Shown here piece by piece: positions 45,819-54,789 of a stretch of 64,000 bases of DNA. Below the pieces are notes generated by a model, which saw only the letters and a list, made by a program, of their open reading frames with translations, had not been told where the DNA came from and made no database searches. How positions within the stretch are numbered: the stretch's first letter is position 1; every line of letters starts with the position of its first letter. Origin of the DNA: Alphaproteobacteria bacterium. GTDB taxonomy: Bacteria; Pseudomonadota; Alphaproteobacteria; Caedimonadales; UBA1908. The position numbers and the translations under genes are program-made. Location: assembly GCA_013911655.1 (NCBI GenBank), contig JACESU010000001.1, positions 506,063 to 570,062 of the forward strand. The letters are read 5' to 3'.

Positions 45819-47033
45819 ATGAACCGCACACATACTTTTGTTGTTCCCTTTTTACTTGTTCTTACCATTGCCATTGCCGAAATGGCCACAGCTATTTATA
45901 CCCCCTCGCTCTCTCTCGTGGCCCGTCATTTCCTTGTGACAGAGGCGGCCGCCCAGTGGACTGTTAGTATTAATCTTCTGGGCCTTGCGTTGTCGGGACC
46001 CCTTTATGGTCCGTGCTCGGACGCGTATGGCCGGCGTGCAACTTTACGTGTGGGGATGGGGCTTTTCTTTGTAGGGTCGCTCTTGTCCCTGTTGGCGCCG
46101 TCCATGGGGTTTCTTCTAGGGGCGAGGCTTATTCAGGGGCTTGGGGCAGGGGTTGCGGTGGTGGTTTCATTTGCGGCCGTGCGCGATCTATTTGACGAAA
46201 AGAAAAGCGCTGAGGTTTTATCCTACATGGGCATGGCCATTGCCCTTTCTCCAGGCCTTGCGCCCGTTCTTGGAGGGTATTTAACCCATCATCATGGATG
46301 GCAAATGTGCTTTGGCGTTGTGAGTGTGGCGGCTTTTATTCTATTGCTTTTGCTGTTCTTTTGGATGCCAGAAACGCTTCGGCAAGAAAGCCGGACACCT
46401 TTTTCTTTAAAAGGTGTGAGACAGGGATATAAGGGGGTCTTTCAAAATCCGCGGTTTCTTAAAATGGCCAGCATTCCAAGCCTCATGATCGGCGGACTTT
46501 GGGGTGTCCTTGCTGGCATTCCTGTGCTTTTTACGGGTTATCTTAATGTGTCCGTCCAGGATTACGGGTATTACGGGTTTTCGGGCGTGGCACTTTATGT
46601 GCTAGGCACTCTTGTTAACAGCAAGCTTGTTCACCGTGTTTGTCTAAAGAGACTTTTACTTGTAGGTCTTAGCCTATGTATGACAAGCGCGCTTCTTTTG
46701 GGGACTGTCAGCTATATGACTTTTGCAAATCCTCTGATCATTCAAGGACTCATCTTTCCGTTCAGCTTTGGACTTGCTTTCATCTTACCTAACGGTACCG
46801 CCCTTGCCTTTGGAGAGGTGCAAGAGGGCGTTGGCACAAGTGCGGCGTTTTTGGGATCTCTTGAAATGGCGCTTGGTGCTGTGGGTGTCTTTTTAGTAGG
46901 CGCTTTTTTTGAGGGGACGGCTCTTCCCATTGCAGGGCTTATGTTTGGCAGTTCGCTTTTAAGTTTTATCCTTTACGCCTTTTTGAGAAAGAGGGCCGAA
47001 AAACAAGTATGTGAAAACTCAGTAATTATATGA
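45819..47033 (+). CDS. MFS multidrug efflux transporter, Bcr/CflA type
   Basis: Twelve-helix proton antiporter of 404 residues. The N-terminal signature ATAIYTPSLSLVARHF and the loop 2-3 motif GPCSDAYGRRATLRVG are those of the Bcr/CflA drug-resistance subfamily (bicyclomycin, chloramphenicol and others). Motif C follows in helix 5 (ALSPGLAPVLGGYL). The start is the ATG at 45819, eight bases after AAAGG; the frame opens with a GTG at 45810 on the ribosome binding site itself. Expression is probably controlled by the structured sequence upstream. Confidence 0.92.
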   Translation: MNRTHTFVVPFLLVLTIAIAEMATAIYTPSLSLVARHFLVTEAAAQWTVSINLLGLALSGPLYGPCSDAYGRRATLRVGMGLFFVGSLLSLLAPSMGFLLGARLIQGLGAGVAVVVSFAAVRDLFDEKKSAEVLSYMGMAIALSPGLAPVLGGYLTHHHGWQMCFGVVSVAAFILLLLLFFWMPETLRQESRTPFSLKGVRQGYKGVFQNPRFLKMASIPSLMIGGLWGVLAGIPVLFTGYLNVSVQDYGYYGFSGVALYVLGTLVNSKLVHRVCLKRLLLVGLSLCMTSALLLGTVSYMTFANPLIIQGLIFPFSFGLAFILPNGTALAFGEVQEGVGTSAAFLGSLEMALGAVGVFLVGAFFEGTALPIAGLMFGSSLLSFILYAFLRKRAEKQVCENSVII

Positions 47034-47392
47034 AACGGTGCTGTAAAAGGGGAAGGATTTGACAAAATTGAACAAATCTTTCCCTTAAAGTATCGCAAAT
47101 CCTTCTAAGAGATGCGTGCACATGAACACGCTTGTCGTGTCATCACAATAAGAAAAAAGGGCCAGTTCATGCGGGACTTATTTAAAAAGATAACGATTCA
47201 TTCTTAGGGATATTTCTAAAGATCCCCCCTTTAATAGCCTAAAATGTGTCTTTTTTGTCACAAAATAAAAGAAACTACTTGCCAGTGCACTAAAAAGTGC
47301 TTATCTGAAGAAAAAAGATACCAATTTGATACGTTTTGATGATAGTCAAGTTGTGTATCGTGTTGATGAACATAGAGATGAATTTCTAACCC
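47034..47392. other. intergenic stretch with one long hairpin
   Basis: 359 bases without a gene. A 14-bp stem with two G-U pairs (47048-47061 with 47073-47086, 11-base loop) begins 15 bases after the MFS stop and may end that transcript, although no U tract follows. The rest is AT-rich and should hold the promoter and a long untranslated leader of the DEAD-box gene; a weak TTGAAC/TATCGC pair (47068-47096) is the best match. A small GCACT/AGTGC hairpin lies near 47285-47300. Confidence 0.55.
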
Positions 47393-48700
47393 ATGACCTT
47401 TAACAATTTTGCTCTCCATGAGAGCATACTCAAAAGTGTTGCCGAAGCTGGTTACAATGAGCCAACACCCATTCAGCAAGCCGCTATTCCCGTTGTCCTT
47501 GATGGACGCGATGTGTTTGGCTGCGCGCAGACAGGGACGGGAAAGACGGCCTCTTTTATGTTGCCGCTTTTAAGTAAGCTTCAAGAAGGTCGTGTGCGTG
47601 CGCGCATGCCAAGAGCCCTTGTTTTGACGCCCACAAGAGAGCTTGCCCAACAAGTTCAAGAGGCCGCCGAAAAGTATGGTAAGAATACCAAGCTAGGTGT
47701 GGTCACCTTGATCGGGGGCGAATCCATGGCGCAGCAAGAAAAAGAACTGAAAAAACGAGTCGATATCTTAATTGCAACCCCCGGACGGATGCTTGATATC
47801 CTTGAGCGCGGCTCTATTATGCTGGGTGCCCTTGAGTTTTTGGTTATTGATGAGGCTGATCGTCTTCTTGACATGGGCTTTGTGCCCGATGTTGAGAAAA
47901 TTGTCTCGAAAACCCCCACAAGCCGTCAAACGCTTCTATTTTCTGCAACGGTATCAGCGCCCATTCGCAAACTTGCCGAGCGTTTTCTAAAGGATCCGGC
48001 CGAGATCACCATCACGCCAAAGGAAGTGTCAGCCGAAACCATCGAGCAACTGATCGTCGAGACTACGGCGACCCTAAAACCCAAGGCGCTACGACACTAC
48101 TTGGCTCTTGAAAAGCCGACTTCAGCCATTATTTTCTGCAACAGAAAACTTGAGGTCTCAAAGCTTTGTCGCGATTTGAAAAAACAAGGCTTCAGCGTGG
48201 GAGAATTGCACGGCGATCTTAGCCAATCCCAGCGTAAAGAAACCTTGGATGCCTTCAAAGAGGGAAAAATTAGTCTTTTGGTCGCAAGTGATGTTGCTGC
48301 GCGCGGCATTGATGTGGCCGACCTTCCTATGGTGTTTAACCTTGGTCTGCCCCTGAATCCCGAAGAGTATGTGCACCGCATTGGTCGTACGGGGCGTGCC
48401 GGGAACTCTGGCAAGGCGATCACTTTTGTGGACGCCAAAGAGCAAAGAAATTTAAAAGCTCTTGAGAAAATGTTGGGTAAGGCTTTACCCAAGCAAACCT
48501 TCAAGGTCGAAGAAGAAAAGCCAGCCGTAAAACAGAAAGAGACAAAGCAAGTGAAAGATGAGATCCAAGAGATCAAAGTGGTACACGTCAAAGAGCGTCG
48601 CCCCAAAGGACCTCCGTTACCCAAAGGTCCAGTGCTTGGTTTTGGCGACAGCGTGCCCGCGTTTTTCTTGGTGAATTTTTCTTTGGAACGCACGGGATAA
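47393..48700 (+). CDS. rhlE: DEAD-box RNA helicase, RhlE type
   Basis: ATP-dependent RNA helicase that unwinds short duplexes, for example in ribosome assembly or RNA decay. Motifs in order: Q motif (TPIQ, Q28), Walker A AQTGTGKT (45-52), PTREL, DEAD at VIDEADRLLD (152-156), SAT (184-186), and HRIGRTGRAG in the second RecA domain. A Lys/Glu-rich tail of about 70 residues binds RNA in relatives. The upstream spacer is long, as for cold-shock helicases, and the start has only a weak ribosome binding site. A strong terminator follows. Confidence 0.93.
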   Translation: MTFNNFALHESILKSVAEAGYNEPTPIQQAAIPVVLDGRDVFGCAQTGTGKTASFMLPLLSKLQEGRVRARMPRALVLTPTRELAQQVQEAAEKYGKNTKLGVVTLIGGESMAQQEKELKKRVDILIATPGRMLDILERGSIMLGALEFLVIDEADRLLDMGFVPDVEKIVSKTPTSRQTLLFSATVSAPIRKLAERFLKDPAEITITPKEVSAETIEQLIVETTATLKPKALRHYLALEKPTSAIIFCNRKLEVSKLCRDLKKQGFSVGELHGDLSQSQRKETLDAFKEGKISLLVASDVAARGIDVADLPMVFNLGLPLNPEEYVHRIGRTGRAGNSGKAITFVDAKEQRNLKALEKMLGKALPKQTFKVEEEKPAVKQKETKQVKDEIQEIKVVHVKERRPKGPPLPKGPVLGFGDSVPAFFLVNFSLERTG

Positions 48701-48726
48701 GATTCAAGTTTTTGAAATGACAGATG

Positions 48727-48750
48727 AGGGGGGGCTTTGCCCCCTTTTTT
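48727..48750 (+). terminator. rho-independent terminator after the DEAD-box gene
   Basis: A GC-rich 9-bp stem (48727-48735 with 48739-48747, two G-U pairs), a TTT loop and T to 48750. Confidence 0.9.
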
Positions 48751-48816
48751 ATTGCTGCGTTGAAGACTTTTTTTGTATCCTTATCGAAAGATTAAGGCGA
48801 TATCAAAAGACGATAC

Positions 48817-49635
48817 GTGGAACATTTGATTTTTAGTTTCCTTGGCACGGGGGTTGGCTTCTTTTTAGGACTCACGGGGACGGGTGGTTCTATTTTAGCG
48901 GTACCGCTGCTTCTTGCCCTGACGCCTCTGTCCGTCAAAGAAGCGTTCTTTTTCTCTCTTGTCATGGTGGCCCTTGTATCGTGTGTGGGTGCTCTTCGTC
49001 AGGGGCTTCTTGGGAATGTCCAATGGCGCAAGGCCTTGATCTTTTCGGGTGTGGGGATGGTCGTGGCTCCCCTTGTGCTACACGTCACACAGCGCCTTCC
49101 GGAAACCCTTCATGTGATGCTGTTTACGATTTTAATGCTGGGGATTGCGTGCCGTATGTTTGCGGGGTCTAAAATTGTGGCAGACGAAACGCCTTGCGCA
49201 AAGCCGTTTGTGTGGAATCCTCGTTCCGCATTAAAGGTGGGTGCTGGCGGCGTCATCGTGGGGGCGCTGTCAGGTCTTTTTGGGGTGGGAAGCGGGTTTT
49301 TGATTGTGCCCCTTTTGACAGATGTGTTTAAGCTTTCCTACCGACACGCCGTCGGGACGTCCCTTGCCAGCATCACCCTTGTGTCTAGCGCCGCTATTTT
49401 GGAGGGTTGTCGTCACGGCCTTCGCCTTGATCCTATGGCCGGGCTTTATTTCTTTTTAGGCGGTATCATAGGTCTTTTAGGAGGCGGTATTTGCCTTCAC
49501 CATGTAGCGGAAGATAAGATAAAAAAGATTTTTGCGGTAACTCTTATTTTGTTATCACTTTATACCATTATGACCCATTATCCATCCCAAGGAGAGATTT
49601 TGCATGACGACCCCTCACGTACAGACATTCTTTGA
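48817..49635 (+). CDS. TauE/SafE family sulfite or anion exporter
   Basis: Polytopic membrane protein (about eight helices in 272 residues) with the internal duplication typical of TauE/SafE (DUF81): FLGTGVGFFLGLTGTGGSIL and again GGVIVGALSGLFGVGSGFLI. The family exports sulfite, sulfoacetate or related anions. The start is GTG at 48817. It overlaps the next gene by 32 bases; that gene encodes a persulfide-dioxygenase-like protein whose product is sulfite, so the two probably work together in sulfide detoxification. Confidence 0.88.
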   Translation: MEHLIFSFLGTGVGFFLGLTGTGGSILAVPLLLALTPLSVKEAFFFSLVMVALVSCVGALRQGLLGNVQWRKALIFSGVGMVVAPLVLHVTQRLPETLHVMLFTILMLGIACRMFAGSKIVADETPCAKPFVWNPRSALKVGAGGVIVGALSGLFGVGSGFLIVPLLTDVFKLSYRHAVGTSLASITLVSSAAILEGCRHGLRLDPMAGLYFFLGGIIGLLGGGICLHHVAEDKIKKIFAVTLILLSLYTIMTHYPSQGEILHDDPSRTDIL

Positions 49636-50467
49636 CAAGACGACCGCCACCTGGACCTATGTGGTTTGGTGTGGGCAAACAAAGGCGTGCGCCGTCATTG
49701 ACACTGTGTTGGATTATGATCTGTATGCGGGGCGCGTCTCAACGCACAGCGCTGACGCGGTGATTTGTTTTATTAAAACCCAAGGTCTGATCCTTGAATG
49801 GATTTTGGAAACCCATATTCACGCAGACCACCTGACGGCGGCCGCTTATTTAAAAGAAAAGCTGGGTGGTCGCACGGGAATTGGTGCCCGTATCACCGAG
49901 GTCCTTAGAACTTGGCAGCCAATTTTTCAAAACGAGGCGGACACGCCGCTCACAGGCGAGCAGTTTGATACCCTTTTTGAAGACGGTGCGCGTTTTAAGA
50001 TAGGAGCGCTAGACGCGACGTTTTTGTCCGTGCCAGGTCACACACCCGTTGACGGCGCGTACGTGATTGGCGAGAGCGTCTTTGTGGGAGACGCCATGTT
50101 TATGCCTGATGTAGGGACAGGACGGTGTGATTTTCCAGGGGGATGTGCTACGGATTCATACGCGTCGTGTCAAAAAATTTTGGCGCTTCCTGACCAGTAT
50201 CAGATGTATGTGGGGCATGATTATCCTCCTGCTGATGGAAGAGGTGTTATGGCCTTTACAACGATTGGCACCCAAAAGAAAAAAAACATTCGTGTTCACG
50301 CGCAAGTGACCGAAGACGCTTACGTTCTAAAGAGACGAAAAGACGATACTGAAAAACCTGTGCCGAAAATGCTTATTCCCGCTCTTCAGGTGAATTTACG
50401 GGCTGGAAGCTTTGGTCCGCCACAAAACGGTATTTGTTATTTGAAGGTTCCCGTGAACAAACTGTGA
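49604..50467 (+). CDS. MBL-fold hydrolase, persulfide dioxygenase-like (ETHE1/Blh family)
   Basis: Metallo-beta-lactamase fold, 287 residues. Metal-binding residues are seen: H71, H73, D75 and H76 in THIHADH, then H146 (VPGHTPVD), D163 (VGDAMF) and H205 (YVGHDYPP). The ETHE1-like mono-iron site uses H71, H146 and D163. The DTVLDYD and TGRCDFPGG segments are typical of this group, often called Blh. It probably oxidises glutathione persulfide to sulfite. The ribosome binding site AAGGAGA lies inside tauE, so the pair is coupled. Confidence 0.87.
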   Translation: MTTPHVQTFFDKTTATWTYVVWCGQTKACAVIDTVLDYDLYAGRVSTHSADAVICFIKTQGLILEWILETHIHADHLTAAAYLKEKLGGRTGIGARITEVLRTWQPIFQNEADTPLTGEQFDTLFEDGARFKIGALDATFLSVPGHTPVDGAYVIGESVFVGDAMFMPDVGTGRCDFPGGCATDSYASCQKILALPDQYQMYVGHDYPPADGRGVMAFTTIGTQKKKNIRVHAQVTEDAYVLKRRKDDTEKPVPKMLIPALQVNLRAGSFGPPQNGICYLKVPVNKL

Positions 50468-50515
50468 CCTTAAAAAGGAGTGGCGGCGCACAAGACTTTT
50501 CTTCGCAAATAGGCG

Positions 50516-50543
50516 TTGACATTTAAGGTAGAGCCCCTAAAGT
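50516..50543 (+). promoter_or_regulatory. candidate promoter of the Arn-like operon
   Basis: A consensus -35 TTGACA (50516-50521), a 16-base spacer and TAAAGT (50538-50543, four of six). It lies 18 bases ahead of the first ATG, so the leader would be very short. No PmrA-type direct repeat is evident upstream. Confidence 0.5.
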
Positions 50544-50561
50544 GCGAACATAATGTAAGCG

Positions 50562-52229
50562 ATGTATTCCATGTCTTCTAACCGTTTTTTTATACAGCGT
50601 TTTGTGCTGGTCATAGCTTTTTTAGGGATTCTTTTTACCTTTATGATCGGCGCAAGGCCGCTGTCTGCGCCTGATGAAGGGCGTTATACGGAAATTGCTC
50701 GTGAAATGGTTGAGAGCGGTGATTATGTGACGCCTCGCCTGAACGGCGTAAAGTATTTTGAAAAACCTCCCTTGATGTACTGGATGACAAGCCTTTCTTT
50801 GAAAATTTGGGGGGTGGATGAGGCCGCCATGCGCTTTTGGCCAGCACTCCTGGGGCTTTTGGGATGTATGGGCCTCTTTTTTGTGGCGGGAAGACTTTAC
50901 GGCGTCCAGGCAGCAACGTGGTCAACCCTTGCCCTTGGAACAAATCTTCTTTATTACGCCCACACGCGTCTTTTGATTTTAGATATGGCGGTCTCTACTT
51001 GGATTACTTTAGGCCTTTTTAGCTTTTTTATGGCGACCCGTGAGGAAAAGTGTGGCGAAAGGCGGTGGTACCTGGGGGGCTTTTTTGTAATGATGGCCCT
51101 TGCGGTCCTGACCAAAGGCCTGATTGGCGCGGTCCTGCCAGGATGCGTAATTCTACTGTGGGCCCTTGTGTGCCGTGACCTGACACCGATCAAACTTGCC
51201 TTTACCCCTTGGGGTGTGGCGCTTTTCTTTTTAATTGCCACCCCCTGGCATATCTTGGCCGCGCAACGAAATCCTGAATTTTTGCATTTTTATTTTATCC
51301 ACGAGCATTTTGAGCGGTATCTGACGACGGCCCACAGTCGTTATCAGCCGTTTTGGTTTTTTATCCCCATCATAGCGGTTGGATGGATGCCGTGGAGCGC
51401 GTTTTTGATCGTGCCCCTAAAGGACGCTTTTGTGAAATTGGGGGAAGCTGCTAAAGGGAGGGTAGATGCCTCTGGAAAGAACGCGCTTTTTTTCACTCTT
51501 TGGTTCGCCTTTGTATTTTTATTTTTCTCATTCTCAAAATCAAAGCTGATTCCTTATATCCTGTGTGTTTTTCCGCCTATGGCGCTTTTGGTGGGGCCGT
51601 TTTTGGCAACTCCCCATCCCAGCCTCTCTCTTTTGCGACGTCAAGCAGTCGCACTGTCGTTTACCTGCTTTTTGATTGCGGTCGCAGTGCCCATTGCGCT
51701 TTTTACCCAAGATCTTTTGGCGTCTAGGGAGTTGCAACCCCTATGGCTTTCCATTGTGCTGGTGATGGCGCTAGCAGGAGCCGGGAGTCTTGTGATGCGA
51801 GCCTATTGGCCGGGACTGAGGGCGCTTTCGGTGCTCATCAGCTGCTTTTTGCTTCCGCTTCTTAATGCGTCATGGCATCTTCTTGAAGGACGTTCTATCA
51901 AGCCATTAGCTGAGATTATTAACGCCCATATTCGCCCCCAAGACCGGGTCGTTGCCCACGATCGGTATTATCAAGACTTGCCCCCTTACATCGGTCAGCG
52001 CGTCATCGTTACCAATTGGAAAGGCGAGCTTACTTTTGGTATGGGCGTTGAAGATGTCAGTGCGTGGATGATGCCTCAAGAGGCCTTTGCCCAGCTTTAC
52101 CATCAAGGGGGGCGTTTTTATATTGTGTCACGTAAAACGTCGGCGGAGCATTTAAAAAAAATAGGTCTCACAGACCTCAAAGTTCTCGGTGAAACCGAGC
52201 AAGATGTTCTGCTGGTGGGAGGGGATTAA
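50562..52229 (+). CDS. arnT: ArnT-like membrane glycosyltransferase (PMT/GT83 family)
   Basis: Polytopic inner membrane transferase of 555 residues that uses a lipid-linked sugar donor. The first periplasmic loop carries the family motif SAPDEGRYTEIAREM with catalytic acid candidate D38, followed by about ten to twelve helices and a C-terminal periplasmic domain. In E. coli, ArnT moves 4-amino-4-deoxy-L-arabinose from undecaprenyl phosphate to lipid A, giving polymyxin resistance. The genes downstream for sugar-nucleotide steps support that assignment over protein O-mannosylation. An ATG at 50571 is an alternative start. Confidence 0.87.
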   Translation: MYSMSSNRFFIQRFVLVIAFLGILFTFMIGARPLSAPDEGRYTEIAREMVESGDYVTPRLNGVKYFEKPPLMYWMTSLSLKIWGVDEAAMRFWPALLGLLGCMGLFFVAGRLYGVQAATWSTLALGTNLLYYAHTRLLILDMAVSTWITLGLFSFFMATREEKCGERRWYLGGFFVMMALAVLTKGLIGAVLPGCVILLWALVCRDLTPIKLAFTPWGVALFFLIATPWHILAAQRNPEFLHFYFIHEHFERYLTTAHSRYQPFWFFIPIIAVGWMPWSAFLIVPLKDAFVKLGEAAKGRVDASGKNALFFTLWFAFVFLFFSFSKSKLIPYILCVFPPMALLVGPFLATPHPSLSLLRRQAVALSFTCFLIAVAVPIALFTQDLLASRELQPLWLSIVLVMALAGAGSLVMRAYWPGLRALSVLISCFLLPLLNASWHLLEGRSIKPLAEIINAHIRPQDRVVAHDRYYQDLPPYIGQRVIVTNWKGELTFGMGVEDVSAWMMPQEAFAQLYHQGGRFYIVSRKTSAEHLKKIGLTDLKVLGETEQDVLLVGGD

Positions 52230-52232
52230 GAA

Positions 52233-52610
52233 ATGAGTACACAGATGTTAACCCTTCCGGCCATCGGACTTTGTGTGCTGTTGAATACGGGCGCGCAAAT
52301 CCTTTTGAAGATGGGAGCACGCACGCTGGGGAATATCGACATTTCTTGGCAGAACCTTTGGGACTTGTCTTTACGCCTTGCGTTAAATCCTGCCATTTTC
52401 TTTGGACTTGTGCTATACGTGCTCAGCGTTGCCTTGTGGATTTTTGTCTTAGCAAAAGTTGACGTAAGCTACGCGTACCCTTTGTCAAGCCTTGGGTATG
52501 TGCTCACAGCCCTTGTGGGGGCCTACTACTTAGGGGAAACTCTATCCTTGACGAGGTGGTGCGGTATTATTGTTATTTTAGGGGGAGTGTATCTTGTCAC
52601 ACGCAGCTAA
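52233..52610 (+). CDS. arnE: ArnE/ArnF-like small membrane flippase subunit (SMR/EamA fold)
   Basis: A 125-residue protein with four membrane helices, of the small multidrug resistance fold. The pattern LLNTGAQILLKMGART and YPLSSLGYVLTALVG resembles ArnE/ArnF, which together flip undecaprenyl-phosphate-L-Ara4N to the periplasm. Here only one such gene is present, so it may form a homodimer as EmrE does. It starts three bases after arnT and overlaps the next gene by 17 bases. Confidence 0.78.
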   Translation: MSTQMLTLPAIGLCVLLNTGAQILLKMGARTLGNIDISWQNLWDLSLRLALNPAIFFGLVLYVLSVALWIFVLAKVDVSYAYPLSSLGYVLTALVGAYYLGETLSLTRWCGIIVILGGVYLVTRS

Positions 52611-53781
52611 CCTTTCAGACGATGCGACTGTTTTTATTCCTTTTGCCAAACCTGACATTGGGCCCGAGGAAATTGCCGAAGTCGTGGCGTGCCTTGAGTC
52701 TGGATGGATTGCCACGGGTCCTCGCGTTCAAGCACTTGAAGAGAAGCTTCGCACGTATCTAGGCGCCCCCCATGTACATATGGTGAACTCAGCCACCTCG
52801 GGCCTTCATATTGCCCTTAAAGCGGTAGGCGTTGGGCCAGGGGATGAAGTCATTACGACGCCCATGACGTTTGTTGCGACCCTTAATACCATCGTGCATG
52901 CAGGCGCGACGCCAGTGCTGGTGGATATCGATCCCGAGACGTTTAACATGGATATGAGGCTCCTTGAAAAAGCGTTAACGCCGCGCACAAAAGCGATTAT
53001 GCCGGTGCACTTTGCGGGCCTTCCCGTGGACTGTGCGCCTTTGTATGCCTTTGCTAAGGAAAAAGGCCTTCGCGTGATTGAAGACGCGGCCCACGCGGTG
53101 GGGGCCGCGTACGCTCAAAAGCGCATTGGCGCCTTTGGTGATATCCAGGTGTTTAGCTTTCATCCTTGTAAGAATATGACAACAGCCGAAGGCGGATGCG
53201 TTGTCACGCACGATCCGGAAACCGCAAAAAAAGTGGGACACTTGCGGTTTTACGGCATCGACCGGGATGCATGGAACCGTTACAGCAAAGAAGGAAATCA
53301 CACCATTGACGTGGTAACCGCCGGCTTTAAGGCCAATATGTCTGATCTTCAAGCGGCTGTGGGACTTCATCAAATTGACAAACTCGACCGTTTTACGGCC
53401 TATCGTCACGAACTTGTGGCGCGGTATAACGAGGCGTTTCGGGATTGGAAAGAGTTCATTCTGCCAACAGCGCCCTCATACTCACACCTGCATGCTTGGC
53501 ATATCTATACGCCTCTTTTGAATCTTGAAAAGACGTCCCTTACAAGAGACGCGTTCGTTGCCAAAATGAAGGAAAAGAATGTGGGACTTGGCGTGCATTA
53601 TACGCCGGCCCATCTTTTCTCCTTTTACCGGGAAACCTACGGGTTTAAAGAGGGTGATTTCCCCCACGCTGAAAAAGTCGGGGCGACGATCATGAGCCTG
53701 CCTGTTTACACCACCCTGACACACGCCCAGCAAGACCGAGTGATTAGGGATATGCGCACTATTTTTGATGAGGCTCGTTAA
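52594..53781 (+). CDS. arnB: PLP-dependent sugar aminotransferase, ArnB-like (DegT/DnrJ/EryC1 family)
   Basis: Transfers an amino group to a keto sugar nucleotide, in the Arn pathway UDP-4-keto-pentose to UDP-L-Ara4N. The 395 residues carry the PLP lysine K193 in FSFHPCKNMTTAEGG, the EDAAHA motif with the PLP-binding Asp, and the SATSGLHIAL phosphate-binding region. The N terminus FIPFAKPDIGPEEI matches ArnB closely. The start is TTG at 52594, inside the end of arnE, after GGGGGAG. It lies in the order arnT-arnE-arnB-arnC-arnA(DH). Confidence 0.88.
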   Translation: MSHAANLSDDATVFIPFAKPDIGPEEIAEVVACLESGWIATGPRVQALEEKLRTYLGAPHVHMVNSATSGLHIALKAVGVGPGDEVITTPMTFVATLNTIVHAGATPVLVDIDPETFNMDMRLLEKALTPRTKAIMPVHFAGLPVDCAPLYAFAKEKGLRVIEDAAHAVGAAYAQKRIGAFGDIQVFSFHPCKNMTTAEGGCVVTHDPETAKKVGHLRFYGIDRDAWNRYSKEGNHTIDVVTAGFKANMSDLQAAVGLHQIDKLDRFTAYRHELVARYNEAFRDWKEFILPTAPSYSHLHAWHIYTPLLNLEKTSLTRDAFVAKMKEKNVGLGVHYTPAHLFSFYRETYGFKEGDFPHAEKVGATIMSLPVYTTLTHAQQDRVIRDMRTIFDEAR

Positions 53782-53784
53782 CGT

Positions 53785-54789
53785 ATGCTATTAGAAAAAC
53801 AAAGTGTTTATCTTTCTGTTGTAGTGCCTGTTTATAATGAAGAGGCCTGCCTCGAGGATCTCTATGCGCGTCTGACGGCCGTGTGTGACGGACTTGGTAA
53901 ACCTTACGAAATTATTTTCACCAACGATGGTAGCAAAGATAACTCGGCAGAAATTCTGGACGCGCTTCACAAAAGACGCCCCCAACAGATTCGTGTGATC
54001 CACTTTAATGGTAATTTTGGCCAACATATGGCCATCATGGCCGCTTTCGAGCGTGTACGCGGTGAAATCATCGTGAATATGGACGCGGATATGCAAAACC
54101 CGCCCGAAGAAATTCCAAAGCTCCTTGCAGAATATGAAAAGGGCTATGATTATGTGGGAAGCTACCGGAAAGAGCGCGACGATTCTTTTATCTTGCGCAG
54201 CCTTCCGTCCCTGATTTTGAACAAAATCCGCGGCGCCGTCACAGATATTCACATCAAGGATCAAGGATGCATGTTTCGGGCTTATAGCCGGCGTGTGGTG
54301 GACCTCATTACCCAGTGCGACGAATCGTCAACTTTTGTCACGGCCCTTGGCTATAAGTTTGCCGCCAACCCCACCGAAATCGGGGTCGAACACCAAGCGC
54401 GCCTCCAAGGCGATTCAAAGTACGATGTTTACAAACTTGTGCGCGTGACGTTTGACCTTTTTACTGGCTTTTCCATGGCACCCCTTCAGGTCTTTACCTT
54501 ATTTGGATTTGTTGTGTCGGCCCTTAGTGGATGCCTTGTTGCGTATTTGCTGATGCGTCGTTTTATTTTTGGTCCCGAGGCAGAAGGCCTTTTTACGCTT
54601 TTTGCTATCTCCTTCTTTCTCATTAGCGTGGCCATCACAGGCATTGGCATCGTCGGTGAGTATGTGGGGCGTATTTACGAAGTGGTGCGCCGCAGACCTC
54701 GTTTTCTTATTCGTCAAGTGGTGGAAGTCTCGCAAGATGAAGCTACCTCCCCGTCATCCGCTATGAAGGAGCAACAACATGTCTCTTAA
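53785..54789 (+). CDS. arnC: undecaprenyl-phosphate sugar transferase, ArnC-like (GT2)
   Basis: Family 2 glycosyltransferase of 334 residues with two C-terminal membrane helices (about 230-255 and 265-290), as in ArnC and DPM-type enzymes. Donor-site motifs are FTNDGSKDNS and NMDADMQNPPEEI (DxD-like), and the KDQGCMFRAYSR segment is typical of ArnC. In E. coli it loads the formylated sugar UDP-L-Ara4FN onto undecaprenyl phosphate. No formyltransferase is encoded in this operon, so the donor here may differ. It overlaps the next gene by 11 bases. Confidence 0.86.
   Translation: MLLEKQSVYLSVVVPVYNEEACLEDLYARLTAVCDGLGKPYEIIFTNDGSKDNSAEILDALHKRRPQQIRVIHFNGNFGQHMAIMAAFERVRGEIIVNMDADMQNPPEEIPKLLAEYEKGYDYVGSYRKERDDSFILRSLPSLILNKIRGAVTDIHIKDQGCMFRAYSRRVVDLITQCDESSTFVTALGYKFAANPTEIGVEHQARLQGDSKYDVYKLVRVTFDLFTGFSMAPLQVFTLFGFVVSALSGCLVAYLLMRRFIFGPEAEGLFTLFAISFFLISVAITGIGIVGEYVGRIYEVVRRRPRFLIRQVVEVSQDEATSPSSAMKEQQHVS

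Noticed and set aside
48097-48693. Minus-strand open frame of 198 codons within the DEAD-box gene
   Set aside because: Shadow of the helicase, Ser- and Lys-rich by codon mirroring, no independent support.
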